NCBI GenBank assembly: GCA_964482235.1
Contig: CAYZWU010000055.1
Span: forward strand, 1-35,147
Direction: 5' to 3'
Length of the DNA: 35,147 nucleotides
Source of the DNA: CAYZWU01 sp964482235
GTDB taxonomy: Bacteria > Planctomycetota > B15-G4 > CAYZWU01
Numbering within the stretch: position 1 is the first letter of the stretch; each line of letters opens with the position of its first letter. The notes under the pieces were generated by a model that searched no databases, had not been told where the DNA came from, and saw only the letters and a program-made list of their open reading frames with translations. Below are positions 1 to 8,152 of the stretch, in pieces. The position numbers were made by a program, and so were the translations under genes.

Positions 1-391
1 TCTTCCTGTCGCCCTGCCTGGAGCGGAAATCCCTCACGTTGGCCACCGTGGCATCGAAGTCGCCGGCCGGCGCGATTTCCTCGTGCGTCGCGGCGTCCCG
101 GCCGTGCAGGCTGAAGCTCACCGTGTCGACGTCGGACCGCAGCTCGATCATCCCGTCGTCGGCCCGATGCCCGGCCAGCAGACTGCCCAGGTTGACCTTG
201 TCGTAGAGCCGCTGAAGCCGGGGGTCCATCTGATCGGTGGCATAGACGCGGTAGTCGATGCCGAGACGTTCGAGGTCCCCGGCGAGGGCCTCCGTCTTCT
301 CGATGTCATCAGGGGGGGAGGGATTGCAGAAGCAGTGCGGGCAGGCCCTCCGGCAGTTGTTGTGGACGATCCAGACGTAGCGGGGTTTCAT
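1..391 (-). CDS. Radical SAM protein, 3' end cut by window edge
   Basis: The reading frame opens with ATG at 391 and runs off the left edge without a stop; about 130 codons are visible. Residues 13-20 form the radical SAM iron-sulfur motif CxxxCxxC (CRRACPHC), followed by FCNPSPP. Further on, SFSLHGRDAATHEE matches the strand-3/4 region of MoaA/PqqE-type radical SAM proteins. These enzymes cleave S-adenosylmethionine at a 4Fe-4S cluster to start radical chemistry. The start lies 2 bp after the stop of the KAS III-like gene, so it is probably the last visible member of the ten-gene operon. The substrate cannot be inferred, and the C-terminal half, where a SPASM or B12 domain would show, is outside the window. 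Family call is firm; role unknown. Confidence 0.85.
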   Translation of the reverse strand, partial: MKPRYVWIVHNNCRRACPHCFCNPSPPDDIEKTEALAGDLERLGIDYRVYATDQMDPRLQRLYDKVNLGSLLAGHRADDGMIELRSDVDTVSFSLHGRDAATHEEIAPAGDFDATVANVRDFRSRQGDRK

Positions 392-393
392 CT

Positions 394-1362
394 CTAGACC
401 TTCACCAGCATGGTGCTCCAGCAGGCCGCGGGGCTGTTATTCATGACGAGAACGACGTCACCTTCCCTGATCTCGCCCTTCTCGACGCTCCGCTTGAAGT
501 TGAGCATGATATCGATCGAGCCGAGATGGCCAAAGGAGCGGCAGTTCTCCCGGCAGCTCTCCAGGAACCGGATCTTGAACGCCCGTTCCCAGTACTCGAA
601 GGCGGCCATCGACAGGTTCTGCATGATGAAGCCGTCCACCGCATCGAGATCGTTCTCGCGGAGGATCCGCTCGTTCATTTCCTCGAATACCTGGAAGCTG
701 GTCAGGGCGAGCTGGAATTTCTGCTGCGTGTCGCTGCAGGCCTCGCGATACCGCTCGCTGGGAACGTCGCGGAAATCCACTCGATAGAGATCCCAGAAGC
801 GCCCCTCGGTCCTGACGGAAACGTCGAGGATCCTGTGGCGGCCGCCCCGCCCCACGATCAGCCCAATCCCTCCGTCTCCCAGTGCGGTCACGGCCTCGCG
901 GTACCTGCGGGGACCGAAGGGCTTGCTGCCTCCCGCGATCAGGATGTTCTGCCGCGAGGGATCGGCGGCGAGAAGATCCCTGGCCAGGAGGAGCGCCCCT
1001 GAGATGCCGGCGCAGCCGAGGTCCGCCACGGTGAAGCAGAACGCCTTTTCCGCACCCAGGGCGTCCTGGAGGCGCATCGCTTCCGAGCTCATCATGTAGC
1101 GCGGATCGCGGCCTTGAAGGTAGAGGATCACGTCGCATTCGGCGGCCTCGATCCCGGCGCTCTCGAAAGCCTTGCGGGATGCCCGGACGGCCAGGTCCAC
1201 GCTGTCGCTCCGCCGGTCCACGGCCACGCTCTCCAGCCTGAGCAGGGAGAAGAGCTCCCGTCCGTCTCCCTCGAGCTCCCTGACCTCATCGAGCTCCGCC
1301 ACCGGTACACGTTCCAGGGGCAGCTCGACCTCCAGCGCCTTGATGCCGATTGCACTACTCAT
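394..1362 (-). CDS. KAS III-like (FabH-fold) acyl transferase/condensing enzyme with altered triad
   Basis: The product is 322 aa, the usual FabH length. The thiolase-fold nucleophile is present (Cys117 in ADLGCAGISG). The usual FabH HQAN histidine is replaced by Met247 (FIMQNLS) and the GN asparagine by His279 (SFGHLGS). KAS III enzymes normally use Cys-His-Asn to condense an acyl thioester with malonyl-ACP; homologues with changed triads are known as non-decarboxylating acyl transferases. This protein may therefore transfer or join an acyl group without decarboxylation, which is inference. ATG at 1362 overlaps the stop of the upstream dehydrogenase as ATGA, indicating translational coupling. 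The neighbouring FkbH and ACP genes suggest it acts on a glyceryl- or hydroxymalonyl-derived thioester. Confidence 0.82.
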   Translation of the reverse strand: MSSAIGIKALEVELPLERVPVAELDEVRELEGDGRELFSLLRLESVAVDRRSDSVDLAVRASRKAFESAGIEAAECDVILYLQGRDPRYMMSSEAMRLQDALGAEKAFCFTVADLGCAGISGALLLARDLLAADPSRQNILIAGGSKPFGPRRYREAVTALGDGGIGLIVGRGGRHRILDVSVRTEGRFWDLYRVDFRDVPSERYREACSDTQQKFQLALTSFQVFEEMNERILRENDLDAVDGFIMQNLSMAAFEYWERAFKIRFLESCRENCRSFGHLGSIDIMLNFKRSVEKGEIREGDVVLVMNNSPAACWSTMLVKV

Positions 1363-2510
1363 CGATCGCGCCCGTACTGTCTCATCCCGTGCAGAGCGAT
1401 GATCGTCTGCTGAATCTGCGACGTGCCCTCGATGATCTCGAGGATCTTGGCCTCGCGAAGGTAGCGTTCCACCGGAAAGTCGCCGGAGCATCCCGCCCCG
1501 CCGTGGACCTGCACCGCGTCGCTGGCCGTGCGAAAGGCCGTGCTCGAGGCGAAGTACTTGGCCATGGCGGTTTCGGGGATCGCCTCGGGACGACCGGCCC
1601 GGCGCAGCTCGCCGGCGCGCAGGCAGAGGTTCCGTGCCGCGTGCGTGTTGGTCACCGCGTCGGCGATCTTTCCCTGGATCAGCTGGAACGAACCGATCTT
1701 CCGGCCGAACTGCTCCCGCTTCCGCGCGTAACGCGCCATGGCGTCGAGCGACGCCTGGGCCAGGCCGACGCCGCTCCAGGCGATCGAGTACCGCCCCTGA
1801 TCGAGGGCGAAGGTGGCCACGGTGCTGAAGCCCTGCCCGACCCTGCCAAGCACGTTTTCCCCGGGCACGGCCACATCGTGAAGGACGATCTCCGAGACAT
1901 GGGAGGCCCTGTTGCCCAGAAGACCCTTGATCGGAAGAATCTCGATCCCTTCCTGCTCTCTTTCCACGACAAAGGCCGTCACATCGTCGTCGAGCCGCGC
2001 GAAGACGACGAGGAGATCGGCGATCCCGGCGAAGGAGATCCACTTCTTCCGGCCGCGGAGGACGTAACCGCCGCCGCGCGCCTCGGCCTTCGTACGCACC
2101 CCGCCCGCATCGCTGCCCACCTCCGGTTCCGTGAGGGAGAAGGCGCATCGTGTCTCGCCGGCGGCGATCCCCGGTATCCATCTCCTGATCTGGGCGCTGT
2201 CGCCGAACTTCAGGATTGTCTCCCCCACGAGCGCCACCTGAACCGTGATCAGCCGGCTCGCATTGGAACAGCCTTTCTCGATCTCCTCCATCAGCAGCCC
2301 GTAAGCGACGGGATCGAGCCCCAGGCCGCCCAGGTCACGCGGAATCGTGGCTCCCAGGTATCCCTGCCCGGCCATGCTTGTCAGCAGGTCTGCAGGAAAA
2401 ACTCCCGACTCATCGTTCTCCCGCGCCCGGGGCTGCAGTACGCCGGCGGAGTACTCCGCCGCCTCGCGGACGATCCGTTCCTCTTCCTTGTCCAGCCCGA
2501 ATTCGATCAC
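1359..2510 (-). CDS. Acyl-CoA/acyl-ACP dehydrogenase, FkbI/ZmaE-like
   Basis: This 383-aa flavin-dependent dehydrogenase has normal family length. FSLTEPEVGSD is the FAD/substrate loop, RKREQFGRKIGSFQ is the conserved C-terminal helix region, and IIEGTSQIQQ carries the catalytic glutamate. GTG at 2510 is chosen because it overlaps the ACP stop as GTGA; an upstream in-frame start would run into the ACP gene. In FK506- and zwittermicin-type pathways this enzyme oxidises an ACP-bound hydroxyacyl intermediate on the way to hydroxymalonyl- or aminomalonyl-ACP. Adjacent FkbH, ACP and hydroxyacyl dehydrogenase genes support that role over fatty-acid beta-oxidation. Family certain; pathway assignment inferred from context. 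Confidence 0.88.
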   Translation of the reverse strand: MIEFGLDKEEERIVREAAEYSAGVLQPRARENDESGVFPADLLTSMAGQGYLGATIPRDLGGLGLDPVAYGLLMEEIEKGCSNASRLITVQVALVGETILKFGDSAQIRRWIPGIAAGETRCAFSLTEPEVGSDAGGVRTKAEARGGGYVLRGRKKWISFAGIADLLVVFARLDDDVTAFVVEREQEGIEILPIKGLLGNRASHVSEIVLHDVAVPGENVLGRVGQGFSTVATFALDQGRYSIAWSGVGLAQASLDAMARYARKREQFGRKIGSFQLIQGKIADAVTNTHAARNLCLRAGELRRAGRPEAIPETAMAKYFASSTAFRTASDAVQVHGGAGCSGDFPVERYLREAKILEIIEGTSQIQQTIIALHGMRQYGRDR

Positions 2511-2773
2511 GACTCGCCGACCTCCTGCAGCCGAGCCTCCACGAAGGAGACCATGCTGTCCACGCACTGGAAGTTCTTTATGTCCAGATCCTCGTTTCTC
2601 ATCCTGATCGAGAACTCGCTTTCCAGGAAGTTGACCAGCTTGAGGGCGAAAAGAGAATCGACAAAGCCCTTCTGGAATATGTTCTCGTCGTCCGCGAAGT
2701 CGAGATCGTCGGAAAAAACGTTGAAGTTGCTCTTGATGAATTCCCGGATCTTCTCTCTCACGTTCAGCTCCAC
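2507..2773 (-). CDS. Acyl carrier protein, FkbJ-like
   Basis: This is an 88-aa four-helix carrier protein. The phosphopantetheine serine is in GFVDSLFALKLVNFLE; acidic helices and a hydrophobic helix III follow. The GTG start at 2773 overlaps the end of the FkbH-like gene by 10 bp, and its stop overlaps the dehydrogenase start by 4 bp. Sandwiched between FkbH and FkbI homologues, it is probably the dedicated carrier that receives the glyceryl group and holds it during oxidation. It is distinct from the second ACP at 4674-4988, which suggests separate carriers for extender and growing chain (inference). Confidence 0.88.
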   Translation of the reverse strand: MELNVREKIREFIKSNFNVFSDDLDFADDENIFQKGFVDSLFALKLVNFLESEFSIRMRNEDLDIKNFQCVDSMVSFVEARLQEVGES

Positions 2774-3807
2774 CGCACGTTGGTGACTATGTTCATGTGG
2801 TCCGGAAGCGGAGGGATCTCCGACAGGTCGTTATCCAGGAGCATCTTTCCGTCCCCCAGCTCCGCCGCCTCCCTGAACCCGGCGAACTTGTAGGCAACAT
2901 ACATCATCCGGTTCCTGCCCGTGTGCCGGAATTCGGCTTCGAGCTTGACCTTCCGATTCCTGGCCTCGCTGCGCAGCAGGGTGAGAAGCACCGTTCCCAC
3001 GCCTCGCGACATGACGCGGCAGGAGAAGAGCAGAAGCTTCAGCAGCCAGCCGCCGGGAGAGAGCTCGATCACGGCAAGGCCGATCTTGCCGTACTTCCCG
3101 AACCTGTCCTCGAGCTCGCAGATCAGGATCTTGTGCCGATCGCTGAGGCGCAGCTTCTTCAGATCCTCGACGCTGTACCGCTCCCCCGTGGCGTTGAGCT
3201 GGTTCGTCCTGTAGGTCAGCTCTTCCGCCCTGAGAAGGTCGTCCTCGCCGGCGTCGGACACGTCGAGGTTCATCCCGAGCCCCCTCAGAAACTCCTGCCT
3301 GGGAAGGGCGGACTCCTCCTCCTCGGCCTGCCGCACCAGATCGTCGAGAATCATCAGCCGCCTCATCCTCGAGTCGCCTGTGACGTAACTCGGCTTCAGC
3401 CGGGGGTGTTCCGCGATGTCGAGATAGCGGCCGCTGTCCACGCACCAGACCTCCCGGTGGACGCTCGAGACCTCCTCCCTCTCGAAGGGCTGGTCGTCGA
3501 TGAACATCATGGCGTCGTAGCCGATGTTGACCTTCTCCCTGATCTTCTCGATGGAGAAGGACTTGGCGTTCCAGTTGATCTGGGGAAAGAGGAAGAAGTG
3601 GTCGATGCCGAACTCCTCGAGCTTCCCCTTCGCCGCGTCGAAATCGTTCCGGCTCGCGATCGAGTTGAGAATCCCCCTGTTGTCGAGAGTCTCGAGAACG
3701 TCACTGATCCGCGGCTTCAGCATCACGTCGCCGTCCTCGAGGAGGATCCCGGTCCAGATCGTGTCGTCCAGGTCCCAGACAACGCACTTGATGACGCTTT
3801 CGTTCAT
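2764..3807 (-). CDS. FkbH-type HAD-IIIC phosphatase / glyceryl-ACP synthase
   Basis: The product is 347 aa. HAD motif I is near the N-terminus (WDLDDTIWTG, residues 11-20, with Asp12 and Asp14), and the distal acidic pair is in FIDDQPFERE (Asp104, Asp105). A GNAT-like C-terminal region follows from about residue 200 (YRTNQLNATGERYS, LEDRFGKYGKIGLAVIE). This two-part layout is diagnostic for FkbH proteins, which dephosphorylate D-1,3-bisphosphoglycerate and load glyceryl onto an ACP. ATG 3807 is preferred over a more upstream in-frame start because it lies 10 bp after the previous stop with a TGAGGCG sequence ahead and begins just before the HAD motif. It is the entry enzyme of the cassette and overlaps its likely ACP partner. 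Confidence 0.9.
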   Translation of the reverse strand: MNESVIKCVVWDLDDTIWTGILLEDGDVMLKPRISDVLETLDNRGILNSIASRNDFDAAKGKLEEFGIDHFFLFPQINWNAKSFSIEKIREKVNIGYDAMMFIDDQPFEREEVSSVHREVWCVDSGRYLDIAEHPRLKPSYVTGDSRMRRLMILDDLVRQAEEEESALPRQEFLRGLGMNLDVSDAGEDDLLRAEELTYRTNQLNATGERYSVEDLKKLRLSDRHKILICELEDRFGKYGKIGLAVIELSPGGWLLKLLLFSCRVMSRGVGTVLLTLLRSEARNRKVKLEAEFRHTGRNRMMYVAYKFAGFREAAELGDGKMLLDNDLSEIPPLPDHMNIVTNVRWS

Positions 3808-3817
3808 GAACCGCGCC

Positions 3818-4681
3818 TCAATCCCGACCGCCGTAAGAAAAGAAACCCCTGCCGCACTTCCTGCCCAGGTAGCCGGCATCGACCATCTTCTGCAGGAGAG
3901 GGCAGGGCCGATACTTGGAATCGCCGTAGGCCGAGTGGAGGACCTTGATCGAATCGAGGACCGTGTCGAGACCGATCAGATCTGCCGTGGCCAGAGGGCC
4001 CATCTTGTGGCCGAAACCCAGCCGGAAGATCTTGTCCACTGCCGCGGCATCGGCAACGCCGTCCTGGAGAACGAAGGCGCACTCGTTGATGGCCAGCATC
4101 ATCACGCGGTTGGCGACGAACCCCGGCATGTCCTCGACAAGAACGGGCTCCTTGCGCAGGCGGCGAACGAGCTCCGCGGCATCGGCAACGGTTGCGTCGG
4201 ATGTCAGCTCGCCCCGGATCATCTCCACCATCTTCTTCATGGGAACGGGATTCATGAAATGCATGCCGATCATCCGCGAGGGATCGGGAAGAGGGGCGGC
4301 CAGCTTCGTGATCGACAGGCACGAGGTGTTGACCCCCAGGAGCGTCCCCTCCCGGCAGATTCCGGCCAGCTGCTCGTAGAGAGCGGCCTTGGCGTTCAGA
4401 TCCTCGGTGATGTTCTCGATCACCAGCCCGGCTTCGGCCGTCCCGGTCAGCTCCGTCGAGAAGCAAATCCGGCCCAGCAGCTTCTCCTCGTCGATCTCCC
4501 GGTACCCGGGAATGACCATGCGGTACATCCTGAGGTCGGACCGCATCGTCCCCTCGGCCCGGCGGAGGATCTCGTCGGTCAGGTCGATCAGGAGAACCTC
4601 GTATTCGCAGACGGCCAGGTCGACGGCCAGGCCGGTACCGATCACACCCGCTCCGATGACGGCGACCTTCTCACTATCCAT
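3818..4681 (-). CDS. 3-hydroxyacyl-CoA/ACP dehydrogenase, FkbK/ZmaG-like
   Basis: This 287-aa NAD-dependent dehydrogenase has the dinucleotide motif GAGVIGTG at residues 10-17, the catalytic-region signature MHFMNPVPMKKMVE, and the C-terminal helical domain with GFVANRVMML and LGFGHKMGPLATADLIGLD. The length matches 3-hydroxybutyryl-CoA dehydrogenases (about 285 aa). ATG 4681 is preferred over a start 30 bp upstream because it opens at the Rossmann strand; it overlaps the ACP stop by 8 bp. In hydroxymalonyl-ACP pathways the FkbK/ZmaG homologue oxidises the C3 hydroxyl of glyceryl-ACP. The adjacent FkbH gene supports that role. A beta-oxidation role is possible, but no thiolase or hydratase is nearby. 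Confidence 0.88.
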   Translation of the reverse strand: MDSEKVAVIGAGVIGTGLAVDLAVCEYEVLLIDLTDEILRRAEGTMRSDLRMYRMVIPGYREIDEEKLLGRICFSTELTGTAEAGLVIENITEDLNAKAALYEQLAGICREGTLLGVNTSCLSITKLAAPLPDPSRMIGMHFMNPVPMKKMVEMIRGELTSDATVADAAELVRRLRKEPVLVEDMPGFVANRVMMLAINECAFVLQDGVADAAAVDKIFRLGFGHKMGPLATADLIGLDTVLDSIKVLHSAYGDSKYRPCPLLQKMVDAGYLGRKCGRGFFSYGGRD

Positions 4682-4988
4682 GTCCCGTTCCCTCTTCCTC
4701 CTTCCGTCCACCGGGCTGCCGGGCGTCGTGCGGCATCCGCTCCTCGATCATGGCGATGATATCGCCCACGCACATCTCGCGCAAAAACTCGGTCGGCTCG
4801 AAGGTGATCTCGAACTCCTCCTGGATCTCGAAGATGAAATCGAAGATCGAGAGGGAATCGATGCCCAGCGAATCGATCCCCGCCTTCTCGTTCACCAGGG
4901 AGGTGTCTACCTTTACCCGCGAGGTCCTGTCCACGATCTCGCAGAGCCTGGCCAGGATGGTTTCCTTGTCCATGAATTCACCCGTCAT
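4674..4988 (-). CDS. Second acyl carrier protein
   Basis: This 104-aa carrier protein contains LGIDSLSIFDFIFEIQEEF, with the phosphopantetheine serine in the second DSL of a doubled GIDSLGIDSL stretch. A charged tail (about 20 aa, GGRKEEEGTGHG) extends past the ACP fold. ATG 4988 has AGGA just upstream and overlaps the KAS II stop by 11 bp; ATG 4973 is an alternative. It sits directly after the KAS II gene, as acpP often pairs with fabF, so it may carry the growing acyl chain while the other ACP carries the extender. That division is inference. Confidence 0.86.
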   Translation of the reverse strand: MTGEFMDKETILARLCEIVDRTSRVKVDTSLVNEKAGIDSLGIDSLSIFDFIFEIQEEFEITFEPTEFLREMCVGDIIAMIEERMPHDARQPGGRKEEEGTGHG

Positions 4989-6246
4989 ATTTCCTGATGA
5001 TCAGGACGGCGTTGTTGCCGCCCAGTCCAAAGCTGTTCTTCATCGCCACCTTCAAGGCATCCCCGCTCTTTCTTTGAAAGCAAAGATCGCACAGAGGATC
5101 GGGCTCGTCCAGGTTGAGATTGGGATGCAGACGATCCTGTTCGAGGCAGAAAACGGTAGCCGCCGTCTCCACGATCCCGGCAGCGCCCACCAGGTGGCCG
5201 AAATACGGCTTGCCGGAAACGACCGGAATCGAGTCGACGCCGTCCCCGAAGACCTCGCGGATGGCCCGGCTCTCGGCAACGTCGTTCAGCTCCGTTGCCG
5301 TGCCGTGGGCGCTGATGAGATCGACGTCGCCGGGCTCCAGGCCGGCCGAGGCCAGCGCGCCTCTCATCGCGCTCACCCGGCCCCGGACACTCGGCTGGCT
5401 GATGTGCTTGGCGTCCGATCCCTCGCCGTAGCCGCAGATCTCGGCACGAATCGACGCCCCCCGCGCCCTGGCCCTGTCGAGCGGTTCGACGACGAACGCA
5501 CCGGCCCCTTCCCCGATCACGAAGCCGTCGCGTCTCCTGTCGAAGGGGCGGAAGGCTCTCTCGGGATCGGGATTCCGCGAGAGAACGCCGAGCCGGTCCC
5601 AGCTCGAGTAGGTCACGGGATCGTACATCGATTCCGATCCGCCGCACAGGACGGTATCCATCAAGCCTGCCTGGATGAACCGGAAGGCGAGACCCATGGC
5701 GACGGTGGACGCGGCGCAGGCGGAAGCAGTCATGTAGTTCGGACCGGTCAGGCCGTAACCGATGGAGAGCTCCGAGGAGACGCAGTTCATCATGCACCGG
5801 GGCACGGTGGTGGGCCTGACTCCCCGCACCCCTTTCCCGTGATAGCCGCGGTGAGCCTCGAAGAGGTTCCACGACATCCCGCCGCCACCGCCGAAGATCA
5901 CGGCCGTCTCCGGGATGAGGGACCTGCCGTCCGGACCGATCAGTCCGGCCTGTCGCAACGCTCTGTCGGCAGCATGAAACGCCATTCCCACGACCGGATC
6001 GGGGTTGTGGCGACATGCCGTGAAAGGCTCGACGCCGGCCAGGGCGGCGCCCAGCTCGTCCCTGTCGACCTCGGAGGCGATCCTCGTCCGGAACTCCTTG
6101 CCGTCGAGGGCCGTGAGGCGGCCGATGCCTCCCTTCCCGGCAAAGAGCCGATCGGAGAAGGCGGCTTCGTCCAGCCCGAGGGAGGCCGCCACGCCTATTC
6201 CCGTGACGGCGACCCGTCTCCTACTTTCCTCAACGCCGCTTGGCAT
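4978..6246 (-). CDS. Beta-ketoacyl-ACP synthase II (FabF-like)
   Basis: The 422-aa protein has an intact Cys-His-His site: Cys177 in SACAAS, His314 in SAHGTATELND and His351 in FGHLVGAAG; FGLGGNN closes the fold. It should perform decarboxylative Claisen condensation of an acyl chain with a malonyl-type ACP extender. The insert FEAHRGYHGKGVRGVRPTTVPRCMMN differs from housekeeping FabF and fits a specialised paralogue. It lies 28 bp after the SDR gene and overlaps the next ACP. In this context the extender could be hydroxymalonyl-ACP made by the downstream cassette, an inference that would give alpha-hydroxy-beta-keto products. Confidence 0.9.
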   Translation of the reverse strand: MPSGVEESRRRVAVTGIGVAASLGLDEAAFSDRLFAGKGGIGRLTALDGKEFRTRIASEVDRDELGAALAGVEPFTACRHNPDPVVGMAFHAADRALRQAGLIGPDGRSLIPETAVIFGGGGGMSWNLFEAHRGYHGKGVRGVRPTTVPRCMMNCVSSELSIGYGLTGPNYMTASACAASTVAMGLAFRFIQAGLMDTVLCGGSESMYDPVTYSSWDRLGVLSRNPDPERAFRPFDRRRDGFVIGEGAGAFVVEPLDRARARGASIRAEICGYGEGSDAKHISQPSVRGRVSAMRGALASAGLEPGDVDLISAHGTATELNDVAESRAIREVFGDGVDSIPVVSGKPYFGHLVGAAGIVETAATVFCLEQDRLHPNLNLDEPDPLCDLCFQRKSGDALKVAMKNSFGLGGNNAVLIIRKYDG

Positions 6247-6274
6247 CCGATGGATCCCCTTGCACTCCCGTCAC

Positions 6275-7024
6275 TCAGAGACTGAGACCGCCGTCAACAA
6301 CAACAACCTGCCCGGTGATGTACGATGCCCGCCGGGAAAGAAGGAAGAGAACGACCTCCGCCACCTCCTCGGGCCGCGCCAACCGCCCCATGGGGATCTT
6401 GAGCGCTTCCTTCGATGATCGAGGCATCGGGGCGGTGAAATCGGTCTCCACGAAGCCGGGGGCAACGGCATTGACTCGGATTCCGAAGGGCGCAGCCTCG
6501 AACGCCAGGCTTCTGGTGAGGCTGATGACACCGGCCTTTCCCGCACCGTAATCAGCCCCCATCAACTTGCTCGCTCCCAGGGCGCTGAGCGAGGCGATGT
6601 TGACCACGCTTCCGCTCCCCTGCCTGCGCATCAGCAGGTAGACCTCGTGCAGCAGGGCGAAGGGTGATTCCAGGTTGACATTCAGCGTTTCCCGCCATCT
6701 CTCGCCGCTCAGCGCCCTGAAGGCGGCGGGCCTTCCCGCACCGACGTTGCCGACCAGGCCGTCCACGCCGCCGACTCTCTCGGAAAACCCCTTCGCCACG
6801 GATCGCGCAGCCTCGGGATCGACGAAATCGCCGTGCAGGGGGATCAGCGCGCCCTCCCCGGCAGGAAGTTCGCTCGAAGCCTTCTCCACGCTCGCGGCGG
6901 TCCGGCCGTGGAGGCCCACGACCGCTCCGGCCGAAAGAAGTTTCTCGGCCACGGCCCTCCCGATACCGCGGGTCGATCCGGTCACGAGAATCCGTTTTCC
7001 TGTCAGATCATCGATGGCAGTCAT
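6275..7024 (-). CDS. SDR-family 3-oxoacyl-ACP reductase-like (FabG-like)
   Basis: This is a 249-aa classical short-chain dehydrogenase. The cofactor motif TGSTRGIG is at about residues 15-22, and the catalytic Ser-Tyr-Lys appears as NIASLSALGAS followed by YGAGK. NAVAPGFVETDF and ITGQVVVVDGGLSL close the fold, typical of FabG. It likely reduces the keto group produced by the adjacent KAS II with NADPH. The start is 12 bp after the stop of the GNAT gene, in the same operon. General SDR specificity is broad, so FabG function rests partly on context. Confidence 0.88.
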   Translation of the reverse strand: MTAIDDLTGKRILVTGSTRGIGRAVAEKLLSAGAVVGLHGRTAASVEKASSELPAGEGALIPLHGDFVDPEAARSVAKGFSERVGGVDGLVGNVGAGRPAAFRALSGERWRETLNVNLESPFALLHEVYLLMRRQGSGSVVNIASLSALGASKLMGADYGAGKAGVISLTRSLAFEAAPFGIRVNAVAPGFVETDFTAPMPRSSKEALKIPMGRLARPEEVAEVVLFLLSRRASYITGQVVVVDGGLSL

Positions 7025-7036
7025 GGCTCGTCCGGT

Positions 7037-8086
7037 TCAGATGAAATCGAAATCTCCGAAGGCGATGAAGTAGTTCGCAAAATCGGCCAGCTCCGGATAC
7101 CTGTCGCCGGACCGCGAAGCGATGAGAAAGAGCTTCGCTGCCGGCCGCTTGAAAAAGAAATAGGATCGAAGGACGTTCCTGTAGTCGTCGAGAGCGGGAC
7201 ACCACCAGAAGGTGCCCGTATCGGCTCGTTCGTCGAGGAGATTATTCAAGGTCGCCGCGAGCAATGCGCTGAACAGGGCGTCCTGCCCGCGCGGCAGCAG
7301 CCAGTCGACGATGAATCCTCTCCTGTATCCTTCATCGCTGTTGATTGCAGAGATCATGTAACCTTGCAGGTTTCCGTTCCGTCGAGCCTCGAAGATCGTG
7401 TATCTCTTCCCGGGACACTGCTCGTATCGCCACGTCAGAAAGGAGCTGTCCCTGACAACGGCCCATTTCAGTCTTTCTTTCACCCTTTCCCAGAGGCCGT
7501 CGTATTCCTCGGAGAACTCCTGCACCTTCACGAGGTCGTATCCCGAATTCTGCGCCAACCTGAGACGCAGGCGATGAAGGTTCTGCGAGATCTTGAGAGC
7601 GGGCAGCTTGACTCCCTTCTGCGCTTTCATGTACGCGGCCGCATTGAGAATCGTGGTGACCGTGGGGATCTCGGCTCTCAGTCGGATCTGCCTGTCGAAA
7701 AGGCGGGTGACAGCCTGATAGCTGTACCGGTTGCCTATCCCGTAGATCATGCTGTCGCGGCCGACCCGGTCGAGGAGAAAGCCGCCGATCGCGCGCCAGG
7801 CGAACCGGCTGCGCTGGCCTTCATCGATCATCAGGTCGACCAGCTGGATGCATCTTCGGACGCCTTCACCGGTGAAGGCATTCCTGAAGGAGAGGGTGCC
7901 GCAGAATCCGACCATCTCGTCGCCGGAATGCAGAACGATCGAGCTCTCCTGGTTCTCTCTGCTGAAATATTTCCAGCGGAAGTACTCCGAGTCCCCTTCC
8001 TTTCCCCAGACCCTGGTGAAGAGATCAGAAAGCGGTTCACAATCATCTTCCTCGAGATACTTCGTCCTGATTGTCTCGTTGCTCAT
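7037..8086 (-). CDS. GNAT-fold acyltransferase, first gene of the biosynthetic operon
   Basis: The 349-aa product begins MSNETIRTKYLEEDD and has a GNAT-like N-terminal half (FRWKYFSRENQESSIVLHSGDEMVGFCGT; LVDLMIDEGQRSRFAWRAIGGFL). The C-terminal half repeats a similar pattern (SFLTWRYEQCPGKRYTIFEARRNG...GFIVDWLLP), suggesting tandem GNAT folds as in large N-acyltransferases. ATG 8086 is preferred over an in-frame ATG at 8185 because a promoter (TTGACA-17-TATCCT) lies between them. It may transfer the acyl chain assembled on the ACPs to an amine or amino sugar; this is inference from the operon. Specific substrate not recognisable. Confidence 0.72.
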   Translation of the reverse strand: MSNETIRTKYLEEDDCEPLSDLFTRVWGKEGDSEYFRWKYFSRENQESSIVLHSGDEMVGFCGTLSFRNAFTGEGVRRCIQLVDLMIDEGQRSRFAWRAIGGFLLDRVGRDSMIYGIGNRYSYQAVTRLFDRQIRLRAEIPTVTTILNAAAYMKAQKGVKLPALKISQNLHRLRLRLAQNSGYDLVKVQEFSEEYDGLWERVKERLKWAVVRDSSFLTWRYEQCPGKRYTIFEARRNGNLQGYMISAINSDEGYRRGFIVDWLLPRGQDALFSALLAATLNNLLDERADTGTFWWCPALDDYRNVLRSYFFFKRPAAKLFLIASRSGDRYPELADFANYFIAFGDFDFI

Positions 8087-8152
8087 CGCAATGCTGAAAA
8101 TGGCCCGATTTCCTGCTATCCTCAAGGGCTCTCTATCAGACGACCCTGCATA

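Noticed and set aside
1350..2786. 478-codon plus-strand frame, and similar plus frames across 2.8-8.2 kb
   Set aside because: All lie opposite well-identified operon genes and carry low-information Arg/Pro/Ala-rich translations.
1359..4681. Fatty-acid beta-oxidation operon (acyl-CoA dehydrogenase plus hydroxyacyl dehydrogenase)
   Set aside because: No thiolase, hydratase or acyl-CoA ligase occurs, and the interleaved FkbH and ACP genes point to ACP-bound hydroxymalonyl synthesis.
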